Counted from the stretch's first letter, positions 53,873-63,635 are shown. The stretch: DNA of 64,000 bases from Moraxella sp. (GCA_030525825.1 JAUNDZ010000002.1:45363-109362), one strand, 5' to 3'. Translations and numbers: made by a program. The notes: generated by a model from the sequence alone, not told the origin.

Positions 53873-54670
53873 ATGAGTACAGTTTGGGAAAGTGTTCAGC
53901 TTGCTCGCCATGCCAAGCGTCCGCTGTTTTTGGATTATGTCTCGGCATTGTTTACAGAATTCGATGAGCTACACGGCGACAGAGCGTTCGCTGATGACAG
54001 AGCGATTTTGGGTGGCTTGGCTCGTTTTAATGGTGAGCCTGTGCTGGTGGTGGGTCAGCATCGTGGTCGCTCGACTCGTGAGCGTATCGCCCACAACTTT
54101 GGCATGGCGAACCCAGAAGGCTATCGCAAGATTATCCGTTTGGTGCAGCTTGCCGAACGCTTTGGCTTACCTGTATTTACTTTCATTGACACACAAGGGG
54201 CGTATCCTGGTGTGGGTGCCGAAGAGCGTGGACAGGCAGAAGCGATTGCCAAATCGATTGCGGTATTTAGCAGTCTAAAAACGCCCATCATCGCCACCGT
54301 CATCGGTGAAGGCGGCTCAGGTGGGGCGTTAGCCATCGGTGTGGCGGACAAGGTCAATATGCTAGAAAACAGCATTTATTCGGTCATCAGTCCAGAAGGC
54401 TGTGCATCTATCCTGTGGAAGACTGCTGAAAAAGCCCCTGATGCGTCAGAAGCACTCAAACTAAACGCCAACAACCTACATCAGCTGGGTCTTATCGATG
54501 AAGTCATCGCAGAAGGCGTCGGTGCTCACGAAGCCCCTGATGCGGTCATGACTGCCCTAAAAGAGCTGTTCACGCGTCAGCTGGCAGAACTATCAAGTCT
54601 GCCGACCGATGAGCTCTTAGAAAAACGCTATCAAAGGCTCATGACCTTTAATTCATCTGTATCTTTGTGA
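53873..54670 (+). CDS. accA: Acetyl-CoA carboxylase carboxyltransferase alpha subunit, short form
   Basis: Transfers CO2 from biotin to acetyl-CoA with AccD in fatty acid synthesis. The crotonase-like core is complete ([79 protein letters not shown]) and ends KRYQRLMTF. The protein has 265 residues versus about 319 in E. coli: the N-terminal helical segment of about 55 residues is absent. The start at 53873 has a TAGGAATAAAAAAG upstream. Acinetobacter proteins are also short, so this looks like a family trait, not damage. It overlaps tilS by 1 bp. Confidence 0.93.
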   Translation: MSTVWESVQLARHAKRPLFLDYVSALFTEFDELHGDRAFADDRAILGGLARFNGEPVLVVGQHRGRSTRERIAHNFGMANPEGYRKIIRLVQLAERFGLPVFTFIDTQGAYPGVGAEERGQAEAIAKSIAVFSSLKTPIIATVIGEGGSGGALAIGVADKVNMLENSIYSVISPEGCASILWKTAEKAPDASEALKLNANNLHQLGLIDEVIAEGVGAHEAPDAVMTALKELFTRQLAELSSLPTDELLEKRYQRLMTFNSSVSL

Positions 54671-56106
54671 TGATGGATAAAATTCACTATCAAATTCATC
54701 CCAAAAAGGCTAGAATATCGCATTCTGGTCTTTTTTTGTGCGATATGTTGGATGAGCTGTCGGACGCTTTTGGGGCGTGCCGTGATTTTTTGATGCACAG
54801 GCGGTGCTATCTTGCGTGTAGTGGTGGGCGAGATTCATTGGCGTTGGCATTTGGCATCAAGCTGCTGTATGAACAGGGCAAGATTGATGCCCTGCCTGTG
54901 CTACTACATGTACATCACGGCTGGCAGCGTACCAATGATGACTGGGCGGATTTGGTGGCGGATTGGGCGTTGCATCACGGTTTTGATTGTCGTGTGTTGC
55001 ACATTCATCTGCCGCAAGCCAACGAGACCGCCGCCAGACAGCACCGCTATCAGGCGATGCTGGGTGTGATGAATGATGGCGATGTGCTGATACTTGGACA
55101 TCATGCGACCGACCAAGCAGAGACGCTGCTCATGCGGCTGATTGATGGGGCGGGGGTGCGCGGGCTGTCAGCGATGCACACTTGGCAAAAAAAATATGAC
55201 GACAGTCAGCACAAGGCGGTATGGCTGTGGCGACCGCTGCTGCAGACCGACCGAGCGTGCATCAGCCACTTTGCCAAAGCACATCGCCTGCCCTATGTCG
55301 ATGACCCGACCAATAGCGATGATGCTCATGTGCGTGGCAGGCTGCGTAATCATGTGCTACCCATGCTAGCACACATCAACCCAAAGGCGATACAGAACAT
55401 CGCTCGCAGCAGTCAGCTTTTGGGCGAAGCCGATGAGATGGTGCAGATGCTCATCGATGATAAGCTGTCTAAATGCTGTATCGATGAGCTTAGCGATCTT
55501 TTTGTTTTGGTGTTGTCGGTGGATAAGGTATTAAGACTGCCTAAATCTGTGCAGTCAGCACTCATTCATCGCTGGCTGGCGACGGGTGAGCCTGTACCAC
55601 CCAGTTGCAGGCTGATTCATGATGTACTGGGGCTGATTCATAGGACAGATGCCAATCATCAGACACGCCTGTTCTGGCAAGGGGTAGCTGGCTATGTCAT
55701 TTGTCATCATCAAGGGCGTCTGTATCGCTATCACAGGTCAGCTTGGGACTGCCTATCGCTTGATAATCAGATGCTTGACAGTCAGCCTTGTGATGCTCTT
55801 GATGTATCAGGCGTGATGACCCTAAAACAATCAGATGATGTCTGTATCAGATGGCAAATCCCTGATGAGTTACAAGGCACACCACTGCAAGTGCTGGCAT
55901 GGGATAGGCAGATGAAGCTGCCCTTTGGGACAAAGCAGTTGTCTGGCAAAAAACTCATGCAGACGCTTGGGATTGCGGCATGGCTTAGACAAAGCGTGTG
56001 GGTCGTGTATGCAGCATCTTGCCCTGTCATGCTGGTGAGTGTGGGGTGTGCGTGGCGGCTAGATACAGCGGACGAAGCGGTAGGTATGGGTGCATACTTT
56101 GCGTGA
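54670..56106 (+). CDS. tilS: tRNA(Ile)-lysidine synthetase
   Basis: Converts C34 of the minor tRNA-Ile to lysidine so that AUA is decoded as isoleucine. The 478 residues have the PP-loop CSGGRDSLAL, the H-H-W pattern VHHGWQRTNDDWADLV, the LGHHATDQAETLLMRLIDGAGVRGLSAM segment, and the RGRLRNHVLPML motif; C-terminal TilS domains follow. The ATG overlaps the accA stop (TGATG). The partial N-terminal extension of about 45 residues before the PP-loop is longer than usual; a start further in is possible. Confidence 0.92.
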   Translation: MMDKIHYQIHPKKARISHSGLFLCDMLDELSDAFGACRDFLMHRRCYLACSGGRDSLALAFGIKLLYEQGKIDALPVLLHVHHGWQRTNDDWADLVADWALHHGFDCRVLHIHLPQANETAARQHRYQAMLGVMNDGDVLILGHHATDQAETLLMRLIDGAGVRGLSAMHTWQKKYDDSQHKAVWLWRPLLQTDRACISHFAKAHRLPYVDDPTNSDDAHVRGRLRNHVLPMLAHINPKAIQNIARSSQLLGEADEMVQMLIDDKLSKCCIDELSDLFVLVLSVDKVLRLPKSVQSALIHRWLATGEPVPPSCRLIHDVLGLIHRTDANHQTRLFWQGVAGYVICHHQGRLYRYHRSAWDCLSLDNQMLDSQPCDALDVSGVMTLKQSDDVCIRWQIPDELQGTPLQVLAWDRQMKLPFGTKQLSGKKLMQTLGIAAWLRQSVWVVYAASCPVMLVSVGCAWRLDTADEAVGMGAYFA

Positions 56107-56174
56107 TGAACGCAGATGGTGTACAATGGTGCAATTTGACTTATATTTATCCATATTCACCCATTGGAAATGAC

Positions 56175-56999
56175 ATGAACATCTTATCAACCAAAAAAAT
56201 CACCTTCATCGGTGGTGGCAACATGGCAAATGCCATCATCGACGGACTGCTAAAACAAAAACACGACCAAGGACTGGATTTTCAGATTGCGGTGTCTGAC
56301 CGCAACGAGCCTAAGCGAGCAGCATTCATCGCCAAAGGCGTGCAAGCGGTCAGTCCTGATGAAGTGAGTGCGGTCGTCTCTGATGCGGATGTGGTGGTGT
56401 TGTCTGTCAAGCCACAAGTCATGCAGCAGGTCTGTGGGGAGCTTATCCCCCATCTGTCAGGTCAGTTGGTGTTGTCGGTGGCGGCAGGACTGACGGTAGA
56501 TGCCCTGTGTGCATGGCTTGGCGGTCATCAAAGGGTGGTGCGAAGTATGCCAAACTTGCCATCAGCCATAGGTCTTGGAGCGACAGGGCTGTACGCCAAA
56601 GATGTCAGCAAATCGGATAAAGACATGGCAAGTGCCATCATGAGTGCATCAGGTCTGGTGGCTTGGCTTGATGATGAGTCGCTCATGCACGCCGTAACGG
56701 CGGTGGCAGGCTCTGCCCCTGCTTACTTTTTTTATATTTTAGAGCACATGATTGACAAGGCGATCCAGCTTGGTCTTAATGCTGATGATGCCAAATCGCT
56801 CGCCATTCAAAGTCTCATCGGTGCAGGCGAGCTTGCCAAATCTGGCGACCCCAAGACCTTGCGTGAGCAGGTAACTTCAAAAGGCGGTACGACCGCAGCG
56901 GCATTGGCGGTCTTTGCCGAGCGAGAAATGGGTGCGACCATCCAAGCGGGCATGCAAGCCTGTGCCGACCGCAGCATCGAGCTTGGCAAGACGAACTGA
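56175..56999 (+). CDS. proC: Pyrroline-5-carboxylate reductase
   Basis: Last step of proline synthesis. The 274-residue protein begins with the Rossmann dinucleotide motif ITFIGGGNMANAIIDGLL, has VVVLSVKPQVM, the RSMPNLPSAIGLGATGLY segment, and the C-terminal signature TAVAGSAPAYFFYILEHMID and TSKGGTTAAAL. I start at the ATG at 56175; the frame is open 59 codons further but that part lies inside tilS. Confidence 0.95.
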   Translation: MNILSTKKITFIGGGNMANAIIDGLLKQKHDQGLDFQIAVSDRNEPKRAAFIAKGVQAVSPDEVSAVVSDADVVVLSVKPQVMQQVCGELIPHLSGQLVLSVAAGLTVDALCAWLGGHQRVVRSMPNLPSAIGLGATGLYAKDVSKSDKDMASAIMSASGLVAWLDDESLMHAVTAVAGSAPAYFFYILEHMIDKAIQLGLNADDAKSLAIQSLIGAGELAKSGDPKTLREQVTSKGGTTAAALAVFAEREMGATIQAGMQACADRSIELGKTN

Positions 57000-57034
57000 G
57001 CTTGGCTTATTTTTATTCACACAGATAGACGCTT

Positions 57035-57601
57035 ATGAACACGCCAATTTATATTCTTGTTAATATGCTCATCAACTTTGCGTTGCTCGCATTATTCATT
57101 CGTTTTATGTTTGGATTTGCTGAGATTGAGCCGAGCAATCCCTATGCCCGTGCCATCAAACGCATGACGGGCGTGGTGGATACGCTGTCAAAGGCGGTGC
57201 CAAATCTGGGGGCAGGTCGCATCAGTCTTGCTGCCATCTTGCTCATGTTGGTGTTGTATTGGCTAAACTTAGCTGCCAATGCGTTCATTTTGGATAAATC
57301 CATTGACGCCATTACACTGTTTTTTGTGGGGACATTGCAGGCAGTGATGAAGTTTTTATCGATGATGCGTTATATCATCATCGGCTCTGTGGTGGCAAGC
57401 TGGGCAATCATGCTATTTAATGCCAACCACCCAATCATCCACATCATCATGCAGCTGTCCGAGCCCATCATCGCACCGTTTCGCCGCATCATGCCAAATT
57501 TGGGCATGATTGATCTATCGCCCATCGCTGCGTTGTTTGCATTCATCTTGGCAGAAGAGTTCATCGGCATCATCGGACAGAATATTTTGCTTAGAATGTG
57601 A
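57035..57601 (+). CDS. yggT: YggT family membrane protein
   Basis: A 188-residue inner membrane protein with two YggT repeats (about 5-95 and 105-188), each of two hydrophobic segments. The second holds SEPIIAPFRRIMPNLGMIDLSPIAAL, the family motif. Its function is unclear; homologs lie beside proC in many gammaproteobacteria, as here (35 bp downstream of proC). Confidence 0.9.
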   Translation: MNTPIYILVNMLINFALLALFIRFMFGFAEIEPSNPYARAIKRMTGVVDTLSKAVPNLGAGRISLAAILLMLVLYWLNLAANAFILDKSIDAITLFFVGTLQAVMKFLSMMRYIIIGSVVASWAIMLFNANHPIIHIIMQLSEPIIAPFRRIMPNLGMIDLSPIAALFAFILAEEFIGIIGQNILLRM

Positions 57602-57699
57602 TGTTTGATGGGCGTACAGCTGATTTGGCGGCTGACTTTGTGATATTGCCATATTGATTTTTTGATTGGTGGTGGCTCAAAAAAGTGTGCTGATACGAT

Positions 57700-57775
57700 T
57701 TTTTGTTCGCCCTTAAGCCATGCCTTTGGGTGGGAAAGTCGTTAGGTTTCCCAAGCTCACCACGAACGATTTTCC
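57700..57775. repeat. Structured palindromic element in the yggT-lnt gap
   Basis: Between yggT and lnt, GGGAAA (57732-57737) pairs with TTTCCC (57747-57752), extended on both sides (TTTGGGT..., ...AAGCTCA), inside flanks TTCGCCC and CACGAACG that are partly self-complementary. It looks like a small dispersed palindromic repeat. I found no second copy in the window. Confidence 0.35.
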
Positions 57776-57841
57776 TTTTTTGGCATACTTTTTAAACCAT
57801 AACCTTTTAATTCATTGACAACCATTTAAGTAACTTTCATC

Positions 57842-59455
57842 ATGACAACCAAACCCATATATCACCCAACCGTCCCCAACAAAGAACGCAGGGCGAAAAT
57901 CGCCATGCCAAGACAGCTACCCATTGCCCTTGCCATGCTGATTTCGCTCATTGCAGGGTTGGCGTTTAGCTTTTCGCTTGCTCCGTACTATCTTTGGCCG
58001 CTTGCCATCTTTTCTGTGATGGCGATGTACGCTCTTCTGGTCAATGAGATGAGTACTCGCCGAGCGTTTTGGATTGGGCAAGCGTATGGTTTTGGAGTGT
58101 GGGCGGTCGGTGCGTCATGGCTGTACAACTCCATTCATGAATACGGCAATGTGCCTGCTTGGGCGGCGGTCGCCATGATTGGGCTGATGGCTGTGATTAT
58201 GGGGCTGTTTCATGGGGTGTTTGCTGGTGTGTTTGTGCGGTTTTTGGGTCGTCAGCCGCTGGCATTTGCATCGCTGTGGGTGGTGCAAGAGTGGCTAAAA
58301 ACATGGGTGCTGTCAGGTTTTCCTTGGCTGTTTGTGGGTTATGCTTTTACTGAGCAGTCGTGGATTTCTGGCATTGCCCCTGTGCTTGGTGTGTTTGGCA
58401 TCAGCTTTGTGGCGGTGCTGTTTGCAGCGTCGGTGGTTGAGCTGTTTCGCCAAAAAGTGGGTTTTTTGGTGCTGTCGGTGCTTGCCATCTTGGTGGGCTT
58501 TGTATTGCAATCGGTGGAGTGGGTCAAGCCTGATGGCAAGAGCTTAACCGTGTCTTTGGTGCAAGGCAATATTCCCCAAGACATGAAATGGCTGACTGAA
58601 TATCGAGTCCAAACCCTAGAAATCTACGAAACCCTATCCAAAGGCGAATGGGGTCGTGATGTGGTGGTCTGGCCTGAAGCGGCGATTCCGATGTTCCATG
58701 ATGAAGCGATGCCGTTTTTGCAGGGCATGGCAAAGCGAGCCTATAACAGTGATTCTACTTGGGTTACAGGGCTTTTGTACCGAGACATCAAAAATTATGA
58801 TGAACAAAAACACGCCTACCCACCGATTTATAACAGCGTGGCAGCGATTGACGCATCGGGCGACAGCCTATACAAAAAACAGCGATTGGTGCCGTTTGGC
58901 GAGTACATTCCTTTTGAAGGCATGTTAAACATCTTGCCAAATCTTGACAATATGCAAGGCTTGATGAGTATCAGTCGTGGTCATGCCAACCAAGCCCCCT
59001 TATCGGTCAAAGACCGCACCATCGGAGCGGCGATTTGCTATGAAGTGGCATATCCTGACACCACACGCCACAACGCAAAAAATGCCGACGTGCTGCTAAC
59101 CATCTCCAACGATGCTTGGTTTGGTACGACGGCAGGACCTTGGCAGCACCTACAAATGGTGCAGATGCGTAGCCTTGAAACAGGACGCTATTTCATGCGT
59201 GCCACCAACACAGGCGTAACTGCCATCATCAATCATAAAGGCGGCATTGACGCTGTTGCCCCACAGTTTGAGCGTACGGTGCTGCGTGGTGAAGTGCCGA
59301 GCTTGACAGGCATCACGCCATTTGTCCGTTTTGGCAGTTATCCGATTTTGACATTGTCTTTACTGCTCATCGTATTTAGCTTTGTGGCGAAGGTGGGTGG
59401 TTCGTCAAGCAGTCGAACTCAAAAATACTACACCGCCAAGGGGGTGCGTGATTGA
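57842..59455 (+). CDS. lnt: Apolipoprotein N-acyltransferase
   Basis: Adds the third acyl chain to lipoproteins at the inner membrane. The 537 residues begin with six to seven membrane segments (about 25-225) and continue with a periplasmic nitrilase domain carrying the Glu-Lys-Cys triad: VVWPEAAIP, YKKQRLVPFGEYIPFE and GAAICYEVAYP. A final membrane segment (about 497-515) ends the protein. Full length, own start after a 240-bp gap. Confidence 0.95.
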   Translation: MTTKPIYHPTVPNKERRAKIAMPRQLPIALAMLISLIAGLAFSFSLAPYYLWPLAIFSVMAMYALLVNEMSTRRAFWIGQAYGFGVWAVGASWLYNSIHEYGNVPAWAAVAMIGLMAVIMGLFHGVFAGVFVRFLGRQPLAFASLWVVQEWLKTWVLSGFPWLFVGYAFTEQSWISGIAPVLGVFGISFVAVLFAASVVELFRQKVGFLVLSVLAILVGFVLQSVEWVKPDGKSLTVSLVQGNIPQDMKWLTEYRVQTLEIYETLSKGEWGRDVVVWPEAAIPMFHDEAMPFLQGMAKRAYNSDSTWVTGLLYRDIKNYDEQKHAYPPIYNSVAAIDASGDSLYKKQRLVPFGEYIPFEGMLNILPNLDNMQGLMSISRGHANQAPLSVKDRTIGAAICYEVAYPDTTRHNAKNADVLLTISNDAWFGTTAGPWQHLQMVQMRSLETGRYFMRATNTGVTAIINHKGGIDAVAPQFERTVLRGEVPSLTGITPFVRFGSYPILTLSLLLIVFSFVAKVGGSSSSRTQKYYTAKGVRD

Positions 59456-59511
59456 TTTTTGGGCAATTTGGCAAGATTTTTGTGCAATAATTCCTTGATA
59501 TGTCAAAGGAA

Positions 59512-59542
59512 TTGTACAAAAATGCAAAAATTGGTATATAAT
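59512..59542 (+). promoter_or_regulatory. Promoter of the 59613 gene
   Basis: TTGTAC (59512-59517) and TATAAT (59537-59542) with a 19-bp spacer. An imperfect inverted repeat (ATTCCTTGA at 59490, TCAAAGGAAT at 59503) overlaps the -35 side. Confidence 0.45.
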
Positions 59543-59543
59543 A

Positions 59544-59558
59544 GGGTAAAATTTACCC
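59544..59558. promoter_or_regulatory. 15-bp perfect palindrome at the start site region
   Basis: GGGTAAA-A-TTTACCC lies directly after the -10, where transcription should begin. This is a good candidate for an operator. Confidence 0.5.
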
Positions 59559-59612
59559 AAACATTCTTTTGGATACTTAATTTAATTAACCCATCGTTAC
59601 GACAGGTGATTT

Positions 59613-60029
59613 ATGGCACATGATGCATCAAACAACAACCCAGTAAAAGAGTCTTTGGCGGCTCTTGTGGGCATCGTTCTTTTACTTGTGATGATTGTCG
59701 CTATTGGTATTTCTGCTTTTCTTCGTCCAGCAGGCGAGCATCAGCCAGCAGCACCAACTGAGCAAGAGCAGACCGTAGAGACAAAAGCGGCAGAAACGGC
59801 AGAAGCACAGCCTACCCAAGCCAGCGACACGGCAGTGGCTGAAGCTCAGGACAAACTTGCAGAGACTGCACTAAATACCCAAGCACCAACGCAAGCAACA
59901 GCCACCGAAGACAAGCCTGCTGCCGAGACTGCACCAGCGGACACCACCAATGCTGCCCCAGCCCCTGAAGCAGCAGCAGAAAAACAAGCTGCTCAAGAAG
60001 AAGCTGTAAAAACCGAAGAGCAAAAATAA
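59613..60029 (+). CDS. Single-span membrane protein with low-complexity Ala/Glu/Thr tail
   Basis: A 138-residue protein of unknown function. Residues 12-37 form one hydrophobic membrane segment (LAALVGIVLLLVMIVAIGIS), followed by about 100 residues of Ala, Glu, Thr, Pro and Gln without predicted fold, with KAAETAEAQ-type repeats. The tail is probably periplasmic, with the short N-terminus inside. Low-complexity composition could reflect a spacer or TolA/TonB-like reach, but no known domain is present. It is monocistronic with its own promoter, adjacent palindrome and terminator. Confidence 0.75.
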   Translation: MAHDASNNNPVKESLAALVGIVLLLVMIVAIGISAFLRPAGEHQPAAPTEQEQTVETKAAETAEAQPTQASDTAVAEAQDKLAETALNTQAPTQATATEDKPAAETAPADTTNAAPAPEAAAEKQAAQEEAVKTEEQK

Positions 60030-60086
60030 GTCTTTGATATTAGACAGTCTGCATGACTGCCTTGATTTTAAGGGCATTTTTGCACC

Positions 60087-60117
60087 AAAAAACCTTGTTC
60101 TGTGAGCAAGGTTTTTT
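60087..60117 (+). terminator. Terminator after the 59613 gene
   Basis: AAAAAACCTTG pairs with CAAGGTTTTTT around a 9-nt loop, with a T-run. Confidence 0.8.
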
Positions 60118-60157
60118 GTTTTCTCAAAAAAGCGAACAAGCAAATCAGGGCGGTCTG

Positions 60158-60166
60158 TGATACAAT
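60158..60166 (+). promoter_or_regulatory. Extended -10 promoter for the aminopeptidase gene
   Basis: TGATACAAT resembles the TGnTATAAT extended -10, 51 bp before the start at 60218. There is no clear -35. Confidence 0.35.
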
Positions 60167-60217
60167 AGTTAGCTATTGGTTTTTAAACATTGGTCATCAA
60201 TATAAAAAGGAGAGAAT

Positions 60218-62008
60218 ATGACAACCAATATCTATCGTGGGCGTGTAGACAGTCTTCGTGCTGTCATGCAAGCAAAGCAGATTGACGCATTGATTATCGC
60301 GTCGGCTGACCCGCATATGTCGGAGTATCTGCCTGTGTATTGGCAGGGTCGTGAGTGGGTGTCTGGCTTTACAGGTTCGGTAGGGACTTTGGTGATTACC
60401 CAAGATTTTGCAGGGCTGTGGACGGACAGTCGTTATTGGGTGCAAGCACCCATGCAGCTTGCAGGGACGGGCATTGAATTACAAAAGATGATGCAAGGAC
60501 AGCCGACTTTTGGTAAGTATTTGGCAGAGCATCTGTCAGATGGTGCGACGGTCGCCATTGATGGGGCGGTGCTGTCGGCAGCAGAGCATGCATCTTTGTC
60601 CGAGACTTTTAAAGATAAAAACATCAAACTTGCCACTGACGCAGACCTATTGCAATCGGTATGGCAAGAGCGTCCTACCCTGCCTAATGAAGAGATTTAT
60701 CCGCACGCAGAAGCGTTCATCGATGAACCTGTTTGTGATAAATTTGCCAAGGTGCGTGCCAAGATGGATGAGCTGGGGGCGGATTATCATCTGATTTGTA
60801 GTCTTGATGACATCGCATGGCTGACCAACTTGCGTGGCAGCGATGTGTCATTTAACCCGATTTTCTTGTCGCACCTGCTCATCAGTAAGGAGAGTGCGAC
60901 CTTATTTGTGCATCAAGACAAGCTAAACGATGCAGCAAAAGCAGTGTTGTCTGGTGCAGGCGTGCAGGTGGATGATTATGATAATGTACAACAAGCACTA
61001 TCAACGCTGTCAGGCATACTGCTTATCGACCCTGCCAAAGTGAGCGTCGGCACGCTTGGCAAGGTGTCTGATGCACTCAGCATCATCCACGCCATGAATC
61101 CAAGCACGGTATTTAAGGCGAATAAGAGCGAATCGGCACTGACCCACATTCGCCAAGCGATGCGACAAGATGGGGCGGCTTTGTGTGAGTTTTTTAGCAA
61201 TTTTGAAAACCGCATCAAACAAGGCGTCGCCACCAATGAGCTTGACATCGCCAAGATGCTGACCGAGTCTCGTAGCAAGCAGCCGCACTATGTGTCAGCC
61301 AGCTTTGATACCATCGCAGGATTTAAGGGCAATGGTGCCATCGTCCACTACAAGGCGACCGAAGAATATCATGCCAATATCGAAGGCTCAGGCTTGCTGC
61401 TGATTGACTCAGGGGCTCAATATTATAATGGCACGACCGACATCACTCGTATGGCAAGCGTAGGCGACATCAGCGATGACGAGAAGCGTGATGTTACTTA
61501 TGTGCTAAAAGCACACATCGCCCTAGCGGCTGCCGTTTATCCTGTGGGCATTCCATCGGCTCAGCTTGATGTATTGGCACGCAATCAGCTGTGGCAGCAG
61601 GGTCTTGATTATGGGCATGGCACAGGGCATGGCGTGGGCTATTTTCTAAATGTCCACGAAGGTCCGCAGGTCATCTCTCGTACTGCACCCACTTCGCCAG
61701 AGCGTACCATGCAGCTTGGTATGATTACCAGCAATGAGCCGGGGCTGTACCGTGAGGGTAAATGGGGTATCCGCCTAGAAAACTTGGTGGCGACCGTGCC
61801 TGCTTGCAGCAGCGAATATGGCGAATTTGCCAAATTTGAAGACTTAACCTTGTGTCCGTTTGATACTCGTCTGATTCTGCCTGAGCTACTCACCGCTCAA
61901 GAAAAAGACTGGCTCAACAGCTACCACAAAAAAGTGCATGATGAGCTGATTGACTTGGTGGACGGTGATGCCAAAGCGTGGCTGATTCAGCGTACGCAAG
62001 CGATTTAA
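60218..62008 (+). CDS. Aminopeptidase P family Xaa-Pro peptidase (three-domain type)
   Basis: Removes N-terminal residues before proline with a dinuclear metal centre. At 596 residues it is the long type related to eukaryotic XPNPEP1, with two creatinase N-terminal domains (about 1-150 and 160-315) and a C-terminal pita-bread domain. Metal ligands are visible in DSGAQYYNGTTDITR (two Asp), GTGHGVG (His), TSNEPGLY (Glu) and RLENL (Glu). No signal peptide, so cytosolic. E. coli PepP (441 residues) has only one N-domain, so I leave the symbol empty. Confidence 0.9.
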   Translation: MTTNIYRGRVDSLRAVMQAKQIDALIIASADPHMSEYLPVYWQGREWVSGFTGSVGTLVITQDFAGLWTDSRYWVQAPMQLAGTGIELQKMMQGQPTFGKYLAEHLSDGATVAIDGAVLSAAEHASLSETFKDKNIKLATDADLLQSVWQERPTLPNEEIYPHAEAFIDEPVCDKFAKVRAKMDELGADYHLICSLDDIAWLTNLRGSDVSFNPIFLSHLLISKESATLFVHQDKLNDAAKAVLSGAGVQVDDYDNVQQALSTLSGILLIDPAKVSVGTLGKVSDALSIIHAMNPSTVFKANKSESALTHIRQAMRQDGAALCEFFSNFENRIKQGVATNELDIAKMLTESRSKQPHYVSASFDTIAGFKGNGAIVHYKATEEYHANIEGSGLLLIDSGAQYYNGTTDITRMASVGDISDDEKRDVTYVLKAHIALAAAVYPVGIPSAQLDVLARNQLWQQGLDYGHGTGHGVGYFLNVHEGPQVISRTAPTSPERTMQLGMITSNEPGLYREGKWGIRLENLVATVPACSSEYGEFAKFEDLTLCPFDTRLILPELLTAQEKDWLNSYHKKVHDELIDLVDGDAKAWLIQRTQAI

Positions 62009-62025
62009 TCGTTCGTTGTAAAATA

Positions 62026-62053
62026 AAAAATCCGTCCAAAAGGGCGGATTTTT
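62026..62053 (+). terminator. Terminator after the aminopeptidase gene
   Basis: AAAAATCCGTCC-AAAA-GGGCGGATTTTT is a compact hairpin with T-run (one G-T pair) 17 bp after the stop. It can also serve the converging pabB. Confidence 0.75.
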
Positions 62054-62103
62054 ATGGTGGTTGTACTATTTTTGGTGGGTGTGATGATATTCAAATGGTG
62101 GTG

Positions 62104-63453
62104 TTAAGGTTGTGCCATCAGCTGTATGATTGCCCCCACCTTATCCATACACTCTTGATACTCACTGTCCCTATCTGATTTGATGGTAACGCCACCCCCT
62201 GCCCAAATCTCGCACTTATCCGACTTTTGGGCAGTGCGAATAAGCACATTCCAAACCCCTGACCCATCAAAATTCATATAACCCATCGTCCCACAATACG
62301 CCCCACGGGGGGCGATTTCTAGCTCATGGATAATCTCACAAGCTCGTTTTTTTGGCGTGCCAGTGATTGAGCCAGCAGGGAGCGAACTAAACAGTACAGC
62401 GATGGGGTGCGTGCCGTTTAGTCGGGCAGTAATGGTGCTGACCATGTGATGCACATTTTTAAAACTCTCGATAGCAAAGCGTTTGGGCGTTTTTACCGTG
62501 CCAATCTGGGCATATTTGCCCAAATCATTACGAAGCAGGTCGACAATCATCAGATTTTCGCTCATATCCTTTTCGCTATTTGCCAATTCATTTTTTAAGT
62601 CATCATCAATCTTAGGATTGGTGTGGCGTGGGCGTGTGCCTTTAATCGGTTTGGTGATTAGATGAATGTCGTGATTGCTATGATAAAATTCAAAAAACAA
62701 CTCTGGTGATACCGATAGCAATTCAAATATATCCAATTTTAAATACCCTGCAAACGGAGCATTCATCTTGTGTTGTAAATTTGGCAAATGACTTGCCAAA
62801 CATTCCAAATCCGTCTGCCATCGCTGTGTCAAATTAATCTGATAAGTATCGCCTGCCTTGATGTATTCTTGGGTGGCGTCAAAGGCTTGCTTATAGTCGG
62901 ATTTTGACCATGATGGGACAAAGTGGGCAGACTTAGGGCTGGGTAAGGGGTTGTTTAATAAACCACCAATATTCTTTTTAATCTCATCAAAAAACACCTT
63001 ATCCACGCCCACACCAATCAGATGAAAGCCATCATCGCCCCCAGTCAGATACACATCATAATGCCCCATATAAGCACAAGGCTGGTTAGGCTTGATACTG
63101 ATGGCAGGGTTTAATTCATGAGCCGATAAATCATAACCAATAAAGCCCATCAAGCCATGATGATAAGTGCTGTTATTGTCATGATGATTGGCAAATTGCT
63201 CACTGTATGCAATAAGCTCATGTTGCCAATCGGTATAAGTCGATGGATAGATCTGCTCATCTGCTTGGCGGATTTTTTTATCAATATATAAACCACCATT
63301 AAACATCGCCGTCCACGACACGGCAGGGCAGACGCCAATCACAGGGCGATGATTGTTATTTAAAAAACACACCTGCCAGTCGGGGTAGTATGTGGCAATC
63401 AAGGCGGTCAGTGTGCTTGGGGTATGGGGGGTGGTAAAATGATAGGTGAGCAT
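62104..63453 (-). CDS. pabB: Aminodeoxychorismate synthase component I
   Basis: Makes 4-amino-4-deoxychorismate, the precursor of p-aminobenzoate for folate. The 449 residues include YIKAGDTYQINLTQR, the diagnostic PIKGTRPR in which Lys replaces the Ala found in TrpE, ENLMIVDLLRNDLGK, PAGSITGTPKKRACEII and YCGTMGYM. I start at 63453 (MLTYHFTT) since the 17 codons upstream are unlike the family. No glutaminase subunit gene is adjacent. TrpE-like function is less likely given the PIKGT Lys. Confidence 0.9.
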   Translation of the reverse strand: MLTYHFTTPHTPSTLTALIATYYPDWQVCFLNNNHRPVIGVCPAVSWTAMFNGGLYIDKKIRQADEQIYPSTYTDWQHELIAYSEQFANHHDNNSTYHHGLMGFIGYDLSAHELNPAISIKPNQPCAYMGHYDVYLTGGDDGFHLIGVGVDKVFFDEIKKNIGGLLNNPLPSPKSAHFVPSWSKSDYKQAFDATQEYIKAGDTYQINLTQRWQTDLECLASHLPNLQHKMNAPFAGYLKLDIFELLSVSPELFFEFYHSNHDIHLITKPIKGTRPRHTNPKIDDDLKNELANSEKDMSENLMIVDLLRNDLGKYAQIGTVKTPKRFAIESFKNVHHMVSTITARLNGTHPIAVLFSSLPAGSITGTPKKRACEIIHELEIAPRGAYCGTMGYMNFDGSGVWNVLIRTAQKSDKCEIWAGGGVTIKSDRDSEYQECMDKVGAIIQLMAQP

Positions 63454-63635
63454 TGTTAAGCGGTCAATAAAAGGCAAATTGTAAAACAAAACACACAAAA
63501 ACAAAAGTCCCTTTTAAAACAAACAGCTAAAAACCCATCACGCACGCCAGCCACACCATCAACCCTCTTATTTATCAAAGCAAAGGCGGTATAGACCACC
63601 TTTTGTAAAACTTATCTCATCAAGAGACACCAACA

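Noticed and set aside
55998-56174. 59-codon N-terminal extension of proC
   Set aside because: It lies in the tilS coding region out of frame and precedes the Rossmann motif where the family starts.
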